From contig JAJZPG010000001.1 in NCBI GenBank assembly GCA_021811235.1, positions 124,001 to 188,000 of the forward strand: a stretch of DNA of 64,000 nucleotides, given 5' to 3'. The notes beneath the pieces were generated by a model. It was not told the DNA's origin. It worked only from the letters and a program-made list of their open reading frames with translations, and did not search any database. Position 1 is the first letter of the stretch, and every line of letters begins with the position of its first letter. This DNA is from Pseudomonadota bacterium (GTDB taxonomy: Bacteria; Pseudomonadota; Gammaproteobacteria; Burkholderiales; Thiobacillaceae). Shown piece after piece: positions 43,553 to 52,051 of this stretch. Both the position numbers and the translations under genes were made by a program.

Positions 43553-44554
43553 ATGAACGCAGCCGCTCCGCCCGATCCGCGTGGCCTCGTCGACCAGTTC
43601 GGCCGCCGCATCGACTACGTGCGGCTGTCGGTGACCGACCGCTGCGACCTGCGCTGCAGCTACTGCATGCCGGAAGGCTTCAAGGGCTTCGAGGAACCCG
43701 AACACTGGCTCGATTTCGACGAGATCGAACGCCTGATCGGCGCGTTCGCCCGCCTGGGGGTGCGCCGCATCCGGCTGACTGGCGGCGAACCGCTGCTGCG
43801 GCGCAACATTTCGGAGCTGGCCGGCCGCATCGCCGCCCTCCCCGGCATCGAGGATCTCTCGCTGTCCACCAACGCCACCCAGCTCGACAGGCATGCGCAG
43901 GCACTCAAGGCCGCCGGGGTGACCCGGCTGAACGTCAGCCTCGACTCGCTGCAGCAGGCACGGGTGGAACGGATCAACGGCCGCGACGTGCTGGCGAAGG
44001 TGATGGCGGGACTTTCCGCCGCCCAGGATGCCGGTTTCGCGCCGATCAAGCTCAACATGGTGGCGCTCGCCGGCACCAACGACGACGAGATCGACGAAAT
44101 GGTCGCGTTCTGCATGGAACGCGGCTTCGTGCTGCGCCTGATCGAGGCGATGCCGATGGGCGCCACCGGCCGCAACGCCGAATACCTCGACCTGCAGCCG
44201 GTGAAGGAACGCCTGCGCGCGCAATTCGATCTCGTCGAAACCACGCTCCCCGGCGCCGGCCCAGCACGCTACCTCGGCACGCCCGACGGCCGCTTCAACG
44301 TCGGTTTCATCACGCCGATCTCGCAGCACTTCTGCGAAACCTGCAACCGCGTGCGCGTCGCCGTCGACGGCACTGCCTACATGTGCCTGGGGCAGGACGA
44401 GAAATTCGAGTTCCGCCCGCTGCTGCGCGCGGGTTGTCCGGACGCCGAACTCGACGCGGCGATCCTCGACGCGATCAATCTCAAACCCGAACGCCACGAA
44501 TTCCGCGAAGCGCCGCACAAGATCATGCGCTTCATGTCGATGACCGGCGGCTGA
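43553..44554 (+). CDS. moaA: GTP 3',8-cyclase MoaA (radical SAM)
   Basis: 333 residues. The N-terminal radical-SAM cluster motif is CDLRCSYC; the second 4Fe-4S cluster is formed by C-terminal cysteines in HFCETCNRVRV and AYMCLGQ; the chain ends SMTGG with the essential Gly-Gly tail. It converts GTP to 3',8-cyclo-7,8-dihydro-GTP, the first step of molybdenum cofactor synthesis. Divergent from mobB-moeA-moaD-moaE across a ModE-type palindrome. It ends 4 bases before the convergent SenA-like gene. Confidence 0.95.
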   Translation: MNAAAPPDPRGLVDQFGRRIDYVRLSVTDRCDLRCSYCMPEGFKGFEEPEHWLDFDEIERLIGAFARLGVRRIRLTGGEPLLRRNISELAGRIAALPGIEDLSLSTNATQLDRHAQALKAAGVTRLNVSLDSLQQARVERINGRDVLAKVMAGLSAAQDAGFAPIKLNMVALAGTNDDEIDEMVAFCMERGFVLRLIEAMPMGATGRNAEYLDLQPVKERLRAQFDLVETTLPGAGPARYLGTPDGRFNVGFITPISQHFCETCNRVRVAVDGTAYMCLGQDEKFEFRPLLRAGCPDAELDAAILDAINLKPERHEFREAPHKIMRFMSMTGG

Positions 44555-44558
44555 AACC

Positions 44559-45716
44559 TCATTTCCCGCTGACCGTGCGGAATCCGGCGAACGGATCGCG
44601 CCGGTCGGGCAGGTAGAAATTGCGGAAGCCGCGACGCTTGAACACCGGATCGGTGACCGGCCCGCCGCCGCGCAATTCCCCGTGCGTATGGAACCAGGGC
44701 TGCGAATAGTCGCGATACGGATCGGGCGCGAAGCCCGGATACGGTGCGAACGGATCGCGCAGCCATTCCCACGCATTGCCCCATTGAAATGCCGGCTGCG
44801 CCGTCGCATGCAGCCACTGGGCCGCCGTGGGCAAACGCCGGCCCTGCCACGCGGCACACGCCTCGGCCTCGAAACGGTTCACGTGCAGCACCGGCAAATG
44901 GGAATCGAGCGGCAACCAGCGTTCGAAGCGGCGCACCTGCCAGCCGCCCCGCTCCTGCCGCCAGTACAGGGGATGGCGCGCGCCGCTGGCCTCGCGCCAG
45001 GCCCACCCGGCGTCCGACCACAGGCTGCGCTTCGCGTAGCCGCCGGCGCCGACGAATTCGGCAAACACCGCCTCCGGGACCGGGTTCGCGTCGATGTCGA
45101 AGGTTGCGACCGCCACCGTGTGGCGCCATTTTTCGTTGTCGAAAACGAAGCCGGCAGCGGGGCCGCTGCCGAGCTCCACCTCGCCCGCCGCACACGCCTG
45201 CCGCGGCGCAGCCGGCCCCGCAGCGAACTCGGAACGGCTGGGCGGCACATACCCCAGGTTCTGGAACGCCATCCACCCCGCCTCGATGTGCATCAGTTCG
45301 TGATAGAGGCTCAATTCGGCGTAGTACGCCAGATCATCGTCGAATTCGCGGCGCAGACGCGCGGCCACCGCCTCGGCCACCTGCATCGCGTAGGCGTCGA
45401 CCGCCGCCGGCTGCAGCAGGGGCAGGTCCCAGCGCACGTCGTGCGGCACATTCGAGGAATCGTAAAAGGCGTCTGCGCCGGCCAGCAGGCTCTCCGCACG
45501 GCTGCCGTCGGGACGTTCACGCAGGCACCAGCGCTCCTGGAACCAGACGACGTGCCCGTATTCCCACAGCGGCGGATTCAGGTGGGCGGCACGCGGCCCC
45601 AGCCAGCCGCCAGCGGGCAGGCACGCGATCAGTGCGTGCAGGCGGCCGCGCGCCTCGTTCAGACGATCGATTAACTGCTCCGCGGTGTACGCGCTGATGG
45701 GCCGATTCGGATTCAT
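44559..45716 (-). CDS. senA: EgtB/SenA-type iron-dependent C-Se or C-S bond-forming enzyme (selenoneine or ergothioneine synthase)
   Basis: 385 residues from ATG 45716. N-terminal DinB-like domain with three candidate iron ligands: His55 (EYGHVVWFQE), His139 and His143 (HELMHIEAGW). A C-terminal FGE-sulfatase-like domain has LPVLHVNRFEAEACAAWQGR and GNAWEWLRDPFAPYPG. The terminal motif RGFRNFYLPDRRDPFAGFRT resembles the signature I associate with SenA rather than classical EgtB. SenA couples a selenosugar to hercynine; EgtB uses gamma-glutamylcysteine or cysteine. The divergent selD-egtD pair 65 bp away supports the selenium reading. I do not see senB. The symbol is tentative. Confidence 0.65.
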   Translation of the reverse strand: MNPNRPISAYTAEQLIDRLNEARGRLHALIACLPAGGWLGPRAAHLNPPLWEYGHVVWFQERWCLRERPDGSRAESLLAGADAFYDSSNVPHDVRWDLPLLQPAAVDAYAMQVAEAVAARLRREFDDDLAYYAELSLYHELMHIEAGWMAFQNLGYVPPSRSEFAAGPAAPRQACAAGEVELGSGPAAGFVFDNEKWRHTVAVATFDIDANPVPEAVFAEFVGAGGYAKRSLWSDAGWAWREASGARHPLYWRQERGGWQVRRFERWLPLDSHLPVLHVNRFEAEACAAWQGRRLPTAAQWLHATAQPAFQWGNAWEWLRDPFAPYPGFAPDPYRDYSQPWFHTHGELRGGGPVTDPVFKRRGFRNFYLPDRRDPFAGFRTVSGK

Positions 45717-45781
45717 GTTGTATAAAGCACTGTAGCCCATTGATGCATGACGGGCGCCCATTCCGACAGACGAACCGAACC

Positions 45782-46852
45782 ATGAACGATCTCCAACCTA
45801 CCCCCCCCATCCGCCTGACCCAGTTCTCCCATGGCGGCGGCTGCGGCTGCAAGATCGCGCCGGCGGTGCTGCGCGACATCCTCTCCGACACCCCCTTCGC
45901 GTCGCACGTCTCCGCGGCCTTCCCCGACCTGCTGGTGGGCATCGAGCACGGCGACGACGCCGCGGTCTACAAGCTCAATGAAGAGCAGGCGATCGTGGCG
46001 ACCACCGATTTCTTCATGCCCATCGTCGACGACCCCTTCGAGTTCGGCCGCATCGCCGCCACCAATGCGCTGTCCGACGTCTACGCCATGGGCGGCAAGC
46101 CGCTGTTCGCACTCGCCATCGTCGGCATGCCGATCGGCAAGCTGCCCAACGACGTCATCCGCCAGATCCTCGCCGGCGGCGAGGCGGTGTGCAAGGCGGC
46201 CGGCATTCCCATCGCCGGCGGCCATTCGATCGACGCACCGGAACCGATCTACGGCCTCGTCGGCATCGGCGTGGTGAACCCGCGCAAGGTCAAGGCGAAC
46301 GCCGGCGGCCAGGCCGGCGACGTCCTCATCCTCGGCAAGCCGCTCGGAGTGGGCATCTACAGCGCTGCGCTGAAGAAGGGCCTGCTCAGCAACGAACAAT
46401 ATGCGGCGATGATCGGCGCCACCACCCAGCTCAACACCGCCGGCGCCGAACTGGCCGACACGGCCGGGGTGCACGCGATGACCGACATCACCGGCTTCGG
46501 CCTGCTGGGCCACCTGCTCGAGATCACCCGCGCGTCGAAGGTGTCGGCGCAGGTCGAACTGGGTCGGCTGCCGCTGCTGCCCGGCGTCGGCGAGCTGGCG
46601 CAAGCCGGCCACGTCACCGGTGCCAGCGGTCGCAACTGGGCGAGCTACGGCGGCGAGGTACAGCTCGCCGACGGCCTCGTCGACTGGCAGCGCGCACTGC
46701 TGACCGACCCGCAGACCAGCGGCGGCCTGCTGGTGAGCTGCGCGCCGGACGCGAAGGACGCGGTGCTCGACGCCTTCCGCCGCCACGGCTTTGCCCACGC
46801 GACAGAGATCGGCCGGCTCGAGGCCGGCAGCCACGTGACGGTCGCGCCTTAG
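45782..46852 (+). CDS. selD: Selenide, water dikinase SelD (SenC-like role)
   Basis: 356 residues; makes selenophosphate from selenide and ATP. The active-site loop is GGGCGCKIAP with Cys21 and Lys24 (equivalent to Cys17 and Lys20 of E. coli); no in-frame TGA, so it is the cysteine form. Other motifs are HGDDAAVYKL, ATTDFFMPIVDDPFEFGRIA, NALSDVYAMGGKPL, AGGHSIDAPEPIYGL and DPQTSGGLL. ATG 45782 is followed by egtD with no gap. Selenophosphate here may feed selenoneine synthesis, selenocysteine or selenouridine; the egtD coupling favours the first. Confidence 0.95.
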   Translation: MNDLQPTPPIRLTQFSHGGGCGCKIAPAVLRDILSDTPFASHVSAAFPDLLVGIEHGDDAAVYKLNEEQAIVATTDFFMPIVDDPFEFGRIAATNALSDVYAMGGKPLFALAIVGMPIGKLPNDVIRQILAGGEAVCKAAGIPIAGGHSIDAPEPIYGLVGIGVVNPRKVKANAGGQAGDVLILGKPLGVGIYSAALKKGLLSNEQYAAMIGATTQLNTAGAELADTAGVHAMTDITGFGLLGHLLEITRASKVSAQVELGRLPLLPGVGELAQAGHVTGASGRNWASYGGEVQLADGLVDWQRALLTDPQTSGGLLVSCAPDAKDAVLDAFRRHGFAHATEIGRLEAGSHVTVAP

Positions 46853-47794
46853 GTGTCGTTCACCTTCCAGGACTTCCCCGCCGCGCGCGACGACCTGCGC
46901 GCCGACGTCCTGGCCGGCCTCGCCGCCCGTCCCAAGGCCATTCCCCCGAAATACTTCTACGACGAGGCAGGCTGCCGACTGTTCGAGGCCATCTGCGCGC
47001 AGCCCGAATACGCGCTGTGCCGCACCGAGCGGACCCTGATGGCGACCCGCCTGCCCGACATCGCCGCGGCCGTCGGCGAGGTGGAATGCATCGTCGAGCC
47101 GGGCGCCGGGGACTGCGCCAAGGTGCGCCAGCTGGTCGACGCCCTGCGCCCCGCTCAGCTGACCGTCATCGACATCGCCGGCACGCCGCTGGCCGCAGCC
47201 GCGCAGGCCGTTTCGCTCGATTACCCGGACCTCGCCGTCTGCGCGCTGGCGATGGATTTCCTGCGCGACCTGGAAGCCGCAGCCGACTGGCTGCCACCTG
47301 GCCGCCGGCTCGTCTATTACCCCGGCTCCAGCATCGGCAATTTTCCGCCCGAGGCCGCGAGTGCCCTGCTCGCGCGCTTCCGCAAACTGGCTGGCGGCGA
47401 CGGCCAGCTGCTGATCGGCTTCGACCTCAAGAAGGATCCGCAACGACTGCACGCCGCCTACAACGACGCGGCAGGCGTCACCGCCGCCTTCAACCTCAAC
47501 CTGCTCAGCCGCCTCAACCGCGAACTCGGCGCCGATCTCGATCCGGCCCGCTTCCGCCATTACGCTTTCTACAATCCGCTGAAAGGCCGCATCGAGATGC
47601 ATCTCGTCAGCCTGGTGGAGCAGGACGTCCGCGTCGCAGGCGAGCGTTTCCACTTTGCACTGGGCGAAACGCTGCACACCGAACACTCCTACAAGTTTCG
47701 CTGCGACGAATTCGTTTCGCTGGCCGCAAGCGCCGGCTGGAAACTGGCCGGCGAATGGACGCACGACGGCTTCGCAGTCCAGCTCTACGCTTGA
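46853..47794 (+). CDS. egtD: L-histidine N-alpha-methyltransferase EgtD
   Basis: 313 residues. It trimethylates histidine to hercynine with SAM. Family motifs: PKYFYDEAGCRLFEAICAQP, TERTLM, IVEPGAGDCAKVRQLVDAL, YYPGSSIGNFPPEAA, GFDLKKDPQRLHAAYND and HTEHSYKF. It starts at GTG 46853, the base after the selD TAG stop, so translation is directly coupled to selD. Hercynine is the shared substrate of EgtB and SenA, which links this operon to the divergent gene at 44559. Confidence 0.92.
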   Translation: MSFTFQDFPAARDDLRADVLAGLAARPKAIPPKYFYDEAGCRLFEAICAQPEYALCRTERTLMATRLPDIAAAVGEVECIVEPGAGDCAKVRQLVDALRPAQLTVIDIAGTPLAAAAQAVSLDYPDLAVCALAMDFLRDLEAAADWLPPGRRLVYYPGSSIGNFPPEAASALLARFRKLAGGDGQLLIGFDLKKDPQRLHAAYNDAAGVTAAFNLNLLSRLNRELGADLDPARFRHYAFYNPLKGRIEMHLVSLVEQDVRVAGERFHFALGETLHTEHSYKFRCDEFVSLAASAGWKLAGEWTHDGFAVQLYA

Positions 47795-47806
47795 GTGCCG
47801 GCCGGG

Positions 47807-48271
47807 TCAGGCGCGTCCGAACCGGGCGCGCACCCAGTGGTCGACTGACAGTTTCCCCGGCCCGGACAGCAGCAGCGGAACCAGCATGACCAGGTACATC
47901 AGCGGCAGCTTGTAGCCGTTGTCGCAGACGTTGTAGCCGTTGCCCGCGTGCACCGCCGCCCACGCGACCAGATCGAGCACGATGAGCCCCAGTGCCCAGA
48001 AGCGGGTGCCGAGGCCGACGGCCAGCGCAGCCGCCCCGGCCAGCTCGGTCCAGGTGGCCAGCTGCCAGCTGATTTCTGCCGGGACTACGCCGAAGGGAAA
48101 CGGGAACGCCGCCTGGATCTCGGTAAACCAGTTGTCGCCGCGCCACTTTTCCAGTCCGGCCATGCCGAACTCGTAGGCCAGCAGCAGGCGGATGCCCAGC
48201 AGGCCGAGCCACGCCCCGGTCTGGTCGAAGCCGTGCAGGCAGCGTGCCGCGCAGGAAGAAATGCCCTTCAT
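47807..48271 (-). CDS. DoxX family membrane protein (154 aa)
   Basis: 154 residues with four membrane helices and DoxX signatures: WLGLLGIRLLLAYEFGMAGL near the N-terminus, ELAGAAALAVGLGTRFWALG, and LPLMYLVMLVPLLLSGPGKL. DoxX proteins are small inner-membrane proteins linked to quinone-coupled redox reactions including thiosulfate oxidation, but most are uncharacterised. Convergent with egtD; divergent from selO. Confidence 0.85.
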   Translation of the reverse strand: MKGISSCAARCLHGFDQTGAWLGLLGIRLLLAYEFGMAGLEKWRGDNWFTEIQAAFPFPFGVVPAEISWQLATWTELAGAAALAVGLGTRFWALGLIVLDLVAWAAVHAGNGYNVCDNGYKLPLMYLVMLVPLLLSGPGKLSVDHWVRARFGRA

Positions 48272-48347
48272 GTTCGTCTCCTAGGTTGTCGGTTAACCTT
48301 GCTGTCGGACGGGTCGCGCAAACCTTACAAGCCCGTAGAATTTCGAC

Positions 48348-49814
48348 ATGCCTACACTTGAATCGCTCGTCTTCGACAACGGCTTCGCCCGCCTGCCGGA
48401 ATCCTTCTACTCGCGCGTCTGCCCGACGCCGGTGCCCGACCCCTATCTCGTTTGCCATAGCCCGGAAGCGCTGGCGCTGCTCGACCTCGACGAGGGCGAA
48501 ATGGCGCGTCCCGAACTGATCGAGACGCTGGCCGGCAACCGCCTGCTGCCGGGCATGGACGCCATCGCCGCGCTCTACGCCGGCCACCAGTTCGGCCACT
48601 ACGTGCCGCAGCTCGGCGACGGCCGCGCGATCCTCCTCGGCGAAGTGAAGAATGCGCGGGGCGAAGGCTGGGAAGTGCAGATCAAGGGCGCCGGCCGCAC
48701 CCCCTACTCGCGCGGTGGCGACGGCCGCGCCGTGCTGCGCTCGAGCATCCGAGAATTCCTGTGCTCGGAGGCGATGCACGCGCTCGGCATCCCCACCACG
48801 CGCGCGCTCTGCATCGTCGGCAGCGACCATCCGGTCTACCGCGAGGAGGAGGAAACCGCGGCGCTGGTCACGCGCCTGGCGCCGAGCTTCGTGCGCTTCG
48901 GGTCATTTGAGGTCTTCTACTACCGCAACCAGGTCGAGCCGATCCGGCACCTGGCCGACTACGTCATCGCGCGCTACTACCCGGCACTCAAGGATCTCGC
49001 CGACCCCTACCCCGAATTCCTGCGCCAGGTCGCCCTGCGCACCGCCGAGCTGATGGCGCAATGGCAGGCGGTCGGCTTTTCGCACGGCGTGATGAACACC
49101 GACAACATGTCCATCCTCGGCCTCACGCTCGACTACGGCCCGTTCGGCTTCCTCGATGCCTTCGACCCCGGCTTCGTCTGCAACCATTCCGACATCGGCG
49201 GGCGCTACGCCTTCGACCAGCAGCCCGACGTCGCCGCGTGGAACCTGACCAAGCTCGCGCAGGCGCTGGTGCCGCTGATGTCGGTGGAAACCGCGTCGCA
49301 GGCGATCGGCGAATATCCGCAGGTGTTCGGCAAAGCCTACCTCGAACGTATGGCCGCCAAGTTCGGCCTGCCGCCCGGCAGCGAGGCCGCCGGCCTGGTC
49401 ATGGACGCGCTGCAGTTGCTGGCGCAGAACCACGTCGACTACACGATCTTTCTGCGCCGGATGTGCGACTTCGACAGCCGCCCGGGCGCACTGAACGCGC
49501 CGCTGCGCGATCTCGTCCTCGACCGCGCGGCCTTCGACGCCTGGGCGGCGCGCTACGCCGCCGCGCTGCGCCAGCAGGGTTCGAGCGACGCCGAACGCGC
49601 TGCAGCAATGCGCGCGCTCAACCCCAAGTACATCCTGCGCAACCATCTCGCCGAAATCGCCATCCGCCGCGCCGCGGACGAACGCGACTACAGCGAGGTG
49701 AACCGCCTGCACGCGCTGCTGGCGCGCCCGTTCGACGAGCAGCCCGAACACGAGGCCTACGCCGCCGAACCGCCTGACTGGGCGAGGAAGATTGAGGTAA
49801 GCTGCTCTTCGTGA
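48348..49814 (+). CDS. selO: Protein adenylyltransferase SelO (YdiU)
   Basis: 488 residues, the bacterial length. The pseudokinase-like fold transfers AMP from ATP to protein hydroxyls under redox control. Motifs: GHQFGHYVPQLGDGRAILLG, IKGAGRTPYSRGGDGRAVLR, SSIREFLCSEAMHALGIPTT, GVMNTDNMSILGLTLDYGPF, GFLDAFDPGFVCNHSD and NPKYILRNHLAE. The chain ends KIEVSCSS, with cysteine at the third-last position where eukaryotic SelO has selenocysteine. Its last bases overlap the next gene's GTG (GTGA). Confidence 0.95.
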   Translation: MPTLESLVFDNGFARLPESFYSRVCPTPVPDPYLVCHSPEALALLDLDEGEMARPELIETLAGNRLLPGMDAIAALYAGHQFGHYVPQLGDGRAILLGEVKNARGEGWEVQIKGAGRTPYSRGGDGRAVLRSSIREFLCSEAMHALGIPTTRALCIVGSDHPVYREEEETAALVTRLAPSFVRFGSFEVFYYRNQVEPIRHLADYVIARYYPALKDLADPYPEFLRQVALRTAELMAQWQAVGFSHGVMNTDNMSILGLTLDYGPFGFLDAFDPGFVCNHSDIGGRYAFDQQPDVAAWNLTKLAQALVPLMSVETASQAIGEYPQVFGKAYLERMAAKFGLPPGSEAAGLVMDALQLLAQNHVDYTIFLRRMCDFDSRPGALNAPLRDLVLDRAAFDAWAARYAAALRQQGSSDAERAAAMRALNPKYILRNHLAEIAIRRAADERDYSEVNRLHALLARPFDEQPEHEAYAAEPPDWARKIEVSCSS

Positions 49815-50533
49815 ATCGCGTCCCCGTCCTGCTCGCCTGCCTGTCGACCGCTGCGCTGCTCGCCGCCTGCAGCGCGCAACCCATCCAGCGCAAGGACGGC
49901 AGCAGCAGCGTACGCAGTTTCAGCATGAAGGAGTTGGCCAAGGGCGACGTCGACACGGTGATCGAGATCCACCAGCAGGAAATCCTCGCCATCCTGAAGA
50001 GCCTCACCCTCAAGCTCTATCGCCGCAATCCCAACGAGTGGCGCAAGTCCGGCTTTGCCAGCGCCGACGAAGCCGCCACTGCCCTGTTCAAGCCGCTGGA
50101 CCACTGGCATCTTGAGCCGCAGAAAAACCTCCCCTGGGAAACCGTCCTGCTCGAACCCTGGCGCGCCGATTTCGCCGGCGACCGCGTGCAGTCCCTGATG
50201 AACGGCCTGCTGGTCATGCACATGGCGGCCTTCAACCACCAGACCGAGTTCTACCTGCTGACCGAAGTGGATGCGCAGAAGCTCTACAACGCCGCGCGCA
50301 ACACCGAGGCAGTGGTGTGGAAGCTCTCCAGCGCCAGAAACGAAGCGGGCGAGCCCGTGCTGCTTTCCAACGGCGTCGACGGCAAGGGCGTGCCCAACCT
50401 CAGCTTCGAGCGCGAATTCGGCAAGCTCATCGGCATCCAGGACACGCTCGCCCGCATCGTCGAAGACAAGAGCAACCGCGCGATCCGCTTCGGCGAGGTC
50501 AACGTCGCCAGCATGGTGTTCCTGCCGATCTGA
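49811..50533 (+). CDS. Hypothetical lipoprotein, operon partner of selO (240 aa)
   Basis: 240 residues beginning at GTG 49811, which overlaps the selO stop. A lipoprotein signal (VPVLLACLSTAALLAACSAQ) puts the acylated Cys at residue 20. The mature part is alpha/beta (MKELAKGDVDTVIEIHQQEI, LKSLTLKLYRRNPNEWRKSG, LMNGLLVMHMAAFNHQTEFY) with no family I recognise. It is probably outer-membrane or periplasmic. Coupled by TGATG to the next gene. Confidence 0.75.
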   Translation: MNRVPVLLACLSTAALLAACSAQPIQRKDGSSSVRSFSMKELAKGDVDTVIEIHQQEILAILKSLTLKLYRRNPNEWRKSGFASADEAATALFKPLDHWHLEPQKNLPWETVLLEPWRADFAGDRVQSLMNGLLVMHMAAFNHQTEFYLLTEVDAQKLYNAARNTEAVVWKLSSARNEAGEPVLLSNGVDGKGVPNLSFEREFGKLIGIQDTLARIVEDKSNRAIRFGEVNVASMVFLPI

Positions 50534-51207
50534 TGACGGCCGACGCCTATTCATATTGTGCGTCCCTCACGCGCGACCAGTGGGCCTGGGAATTCCTCCG
50601 CCGCAACCCGGACTACCAGCGCGACTACTGCGCCTTCATCGCGATCTGGCGCACCCTCGAAGCCGACTACGGCGCGCCGCCGAATCGGGATTTTTCAAGA
50701 TGGAAGCTTGACCCACGCGCCTACGGCCCGCTGCCGGGCAACGCCGAACTCGCCGCATCCGGCGGCGAGCTGTGCACGGTCGACGACGACCGCGTCCTGC
50801 TCGAATGCTGGATGGGCGCCAAATGGGGCTTCCACAAATTCCCGCTCGACCCCGAGCGCGTCGCGCCCGGTCCGGACGAACTGTCGTGGCGTCCGCCACC
50901 ACCCGCAGCGTCCATCGACCCGGCCTACCGGCTGGATCTCAGCTTCGATCTGTCGCTGCCGCTGCCGCCGCAACTCGAAGCCGCAAAATTCCGCCTCGCC
51001 AGCCGCGTCGCCGAACTGCGCCGGGAAGGCCTGGCCGCGCCGAAAACCGTGACTAACCAGCGCGAACGCTGGACCACGATGCTGGGCCTGCTCGACGGCG
51101 CCACCGCGCCACATGCCGACAGCGCAGCACTGCTGATCGAAGCGCGGGCGCTGGTTGCGGGCGGCTACCGCGAGATTCTGCGGCTGGCGAATGGTGACGC
51201 GAAATGA
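50533..51207 (+). CDS. DUF6499/transcriptional-regulator-domain-like protein (224 aa)
   Basis: ATG 50533 shares bases with the lipoprotein stop (TGATG). The N-terminus YSYCASLTRDQWAWEFLRRN followed by PDYQRDY matches the small DUF6499-type domain annotated as transcriptional regulator, mostly seen on integrative elements. The rest (LLECWMGAKWGFHKFPLDPE, then RLDLSFDLSLPLPPQLEAAK) resembles the DUF2285-like partner region. Usual homologues sit on mobile DNA, so a chromosomal place behind selO is unusual. DNA binding is not certain. Confidence 0.65.
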   Translation: MTADAYSYCASLTRDQWAWEFLRRNPDYQRDYCAFIAIWRTLEADYGAPPNRDFSRWKLDPRAYGPLPGNAELAASGGELCTVDDDRVLLECWMGAKWGFHKFPLDPERVAPGPDELSWRPPPPAASIDPAYRLDLSFDLSLPLPPQLEAAKFRLASRVAELRREGLAAPKTVTNQRERWTTMLGLLDGATAPHADSAALLIEARALVAGGYREILRLANGDAK

Positions 51208-51231
51208 ACGCCTACGACGGCTTGAACAGAC

Positions 51232-51250
51232 AAGGCCGCGCAGCCTTTTC
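51232..51250 (+). terminator. Weak hairpin terminator after the selO operon
   Basis: AAGGC (51232-51236) pairs with GCCTT (51243-51247) around a 6-base loop and is followed by TTC. It lies 25 bases after the stop at 51207. A short stem with a short T-run, so only a candidate. Confidence 0.35.
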
Positions 51251-51376
51251 ATGACGTAATATCAAGACCGACGTGACCGATAAGCTTAGCTATCAACATC
51301 TTGGTAACGAAAATTCCCTGCCTCTATATAAAAATGCTCGGACCATGAACCCCTTGAATAACTGTTGGCATCATCA

Positions 51377-51964
51377 ATGAGCACCGACACTGACGACTTT
51401 TATAGATGGAATGATGAGCTTTCTGACCGAGAGACATTTTTCATTGGAAAGGTTATCGCCCACTGGGGGGCGCTTGAGCATGAAGTCTTTGTGCAAACGC
51501 TCATGACATTCGACGCTCCAGATGGTGAAGAAGTGGCCTTGCCAAAAGCCATGAACAATTTGCAGTTCACCGATGTATTGAGCCTTTGGAAAGAACGTGT
51601 CGCCGACAAGACGGATGGCAAACGCGGAGAGGCCTTGCAACAGCAGTACGAAAGGATTCTCAAATTAAAGGACTATAGAGATGCACTTGTTCATGGCATG
51701 TGGAGATGGTCCAGTGGTGAACTAGCCAAGATCAGCGCCGTTCGCGTTCGCAAGAAGGAAATAGTTTCTGTGCAATTCACCGCCGATGATCTTGAGAATT
51801 TCTACGGTCGCCTTGGAAGCATCAATTTCAAGCTTAGGTTTCCTGGCGGCCTCGAAGAGTTTGCGCAGAAACGGGACGAAGTCGGCTATTACGCTAGCCG
51901 CTGGTGGCTAAGTGTCATGACAGGTGATCCCTTGGCCGGCGAATGGCTTAAGAATGAGCCATGA
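51377..51964 (+). CDS. HEPN-like hypothetical protein, lower GC (195 aa)
   Basis: 195 residues from ATG 51377. Helical throughout, with IGKVIAHWGALEHEVFVQTL and YRDALVHGMWRW. The latter contains R-x4-H (RDALVH), the catalytic signature of HEPN ribonuclease domains, in the expected late-helix position. Codon use is visibly more AT-rich than in all neighbours, suggesting recent acquisition. No partner antitoxin gene is adjacent; the gene stands alone before a bidirectional terminator. It may be a toxin/defence RNase or a nucleic-acid sensor. The HEPN assignment is from pattern only. Confidence 0.6.
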   Translation: MSTDTDDFYRWNDELSDRETFFIGKVIAHWGALEHEVFVQTLMTFDAPDGEEVALPKAMNNLQFTDVLSLWKERVADKTDGKRGEALQQQYERILKLKDYRDALVHGMWRWSSGELAKISAVRVRKKEIVSVQFTADDLENFYGRLGSINFKLRFPGGLEEFAQKRDEVGYYASRWWLSVMTGDPLAGEWLKNEP

Positions 51965-51983
51965 CGCTCAAGCGTTAACAAAC

Positions 51984-52016
51984 AAAACCGGGGCACATGG
52001 CCCCGGTTTTGTTTTT
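51984..52016. terminator. Bidirectional Rho-independent terminator
   Basis: AAAACCGGGGC (51984-51994) and GCCCCGGTTTT (52000-52010) form a perfect 11-bp stem with a 5-base loop. GTTTTT follows on the plus strand, and TTTTGTTTG on the minus strand. It separates the convergent HEPN-like gene and sodB and should stop both. Confidence 0.85.
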
Positions 52017-52051
52017 CCGCGCGGAAGCACGTTGCTTCCGCGAACCCGCCT

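Noticed and set aside
45782..49814. Selenocysteine (in-frame TGA) in SelD or SelO
   Set aside because: SelD has Cys21 in the active loop, and SelO ends SCSS; no internal TGA occurs in either frame.
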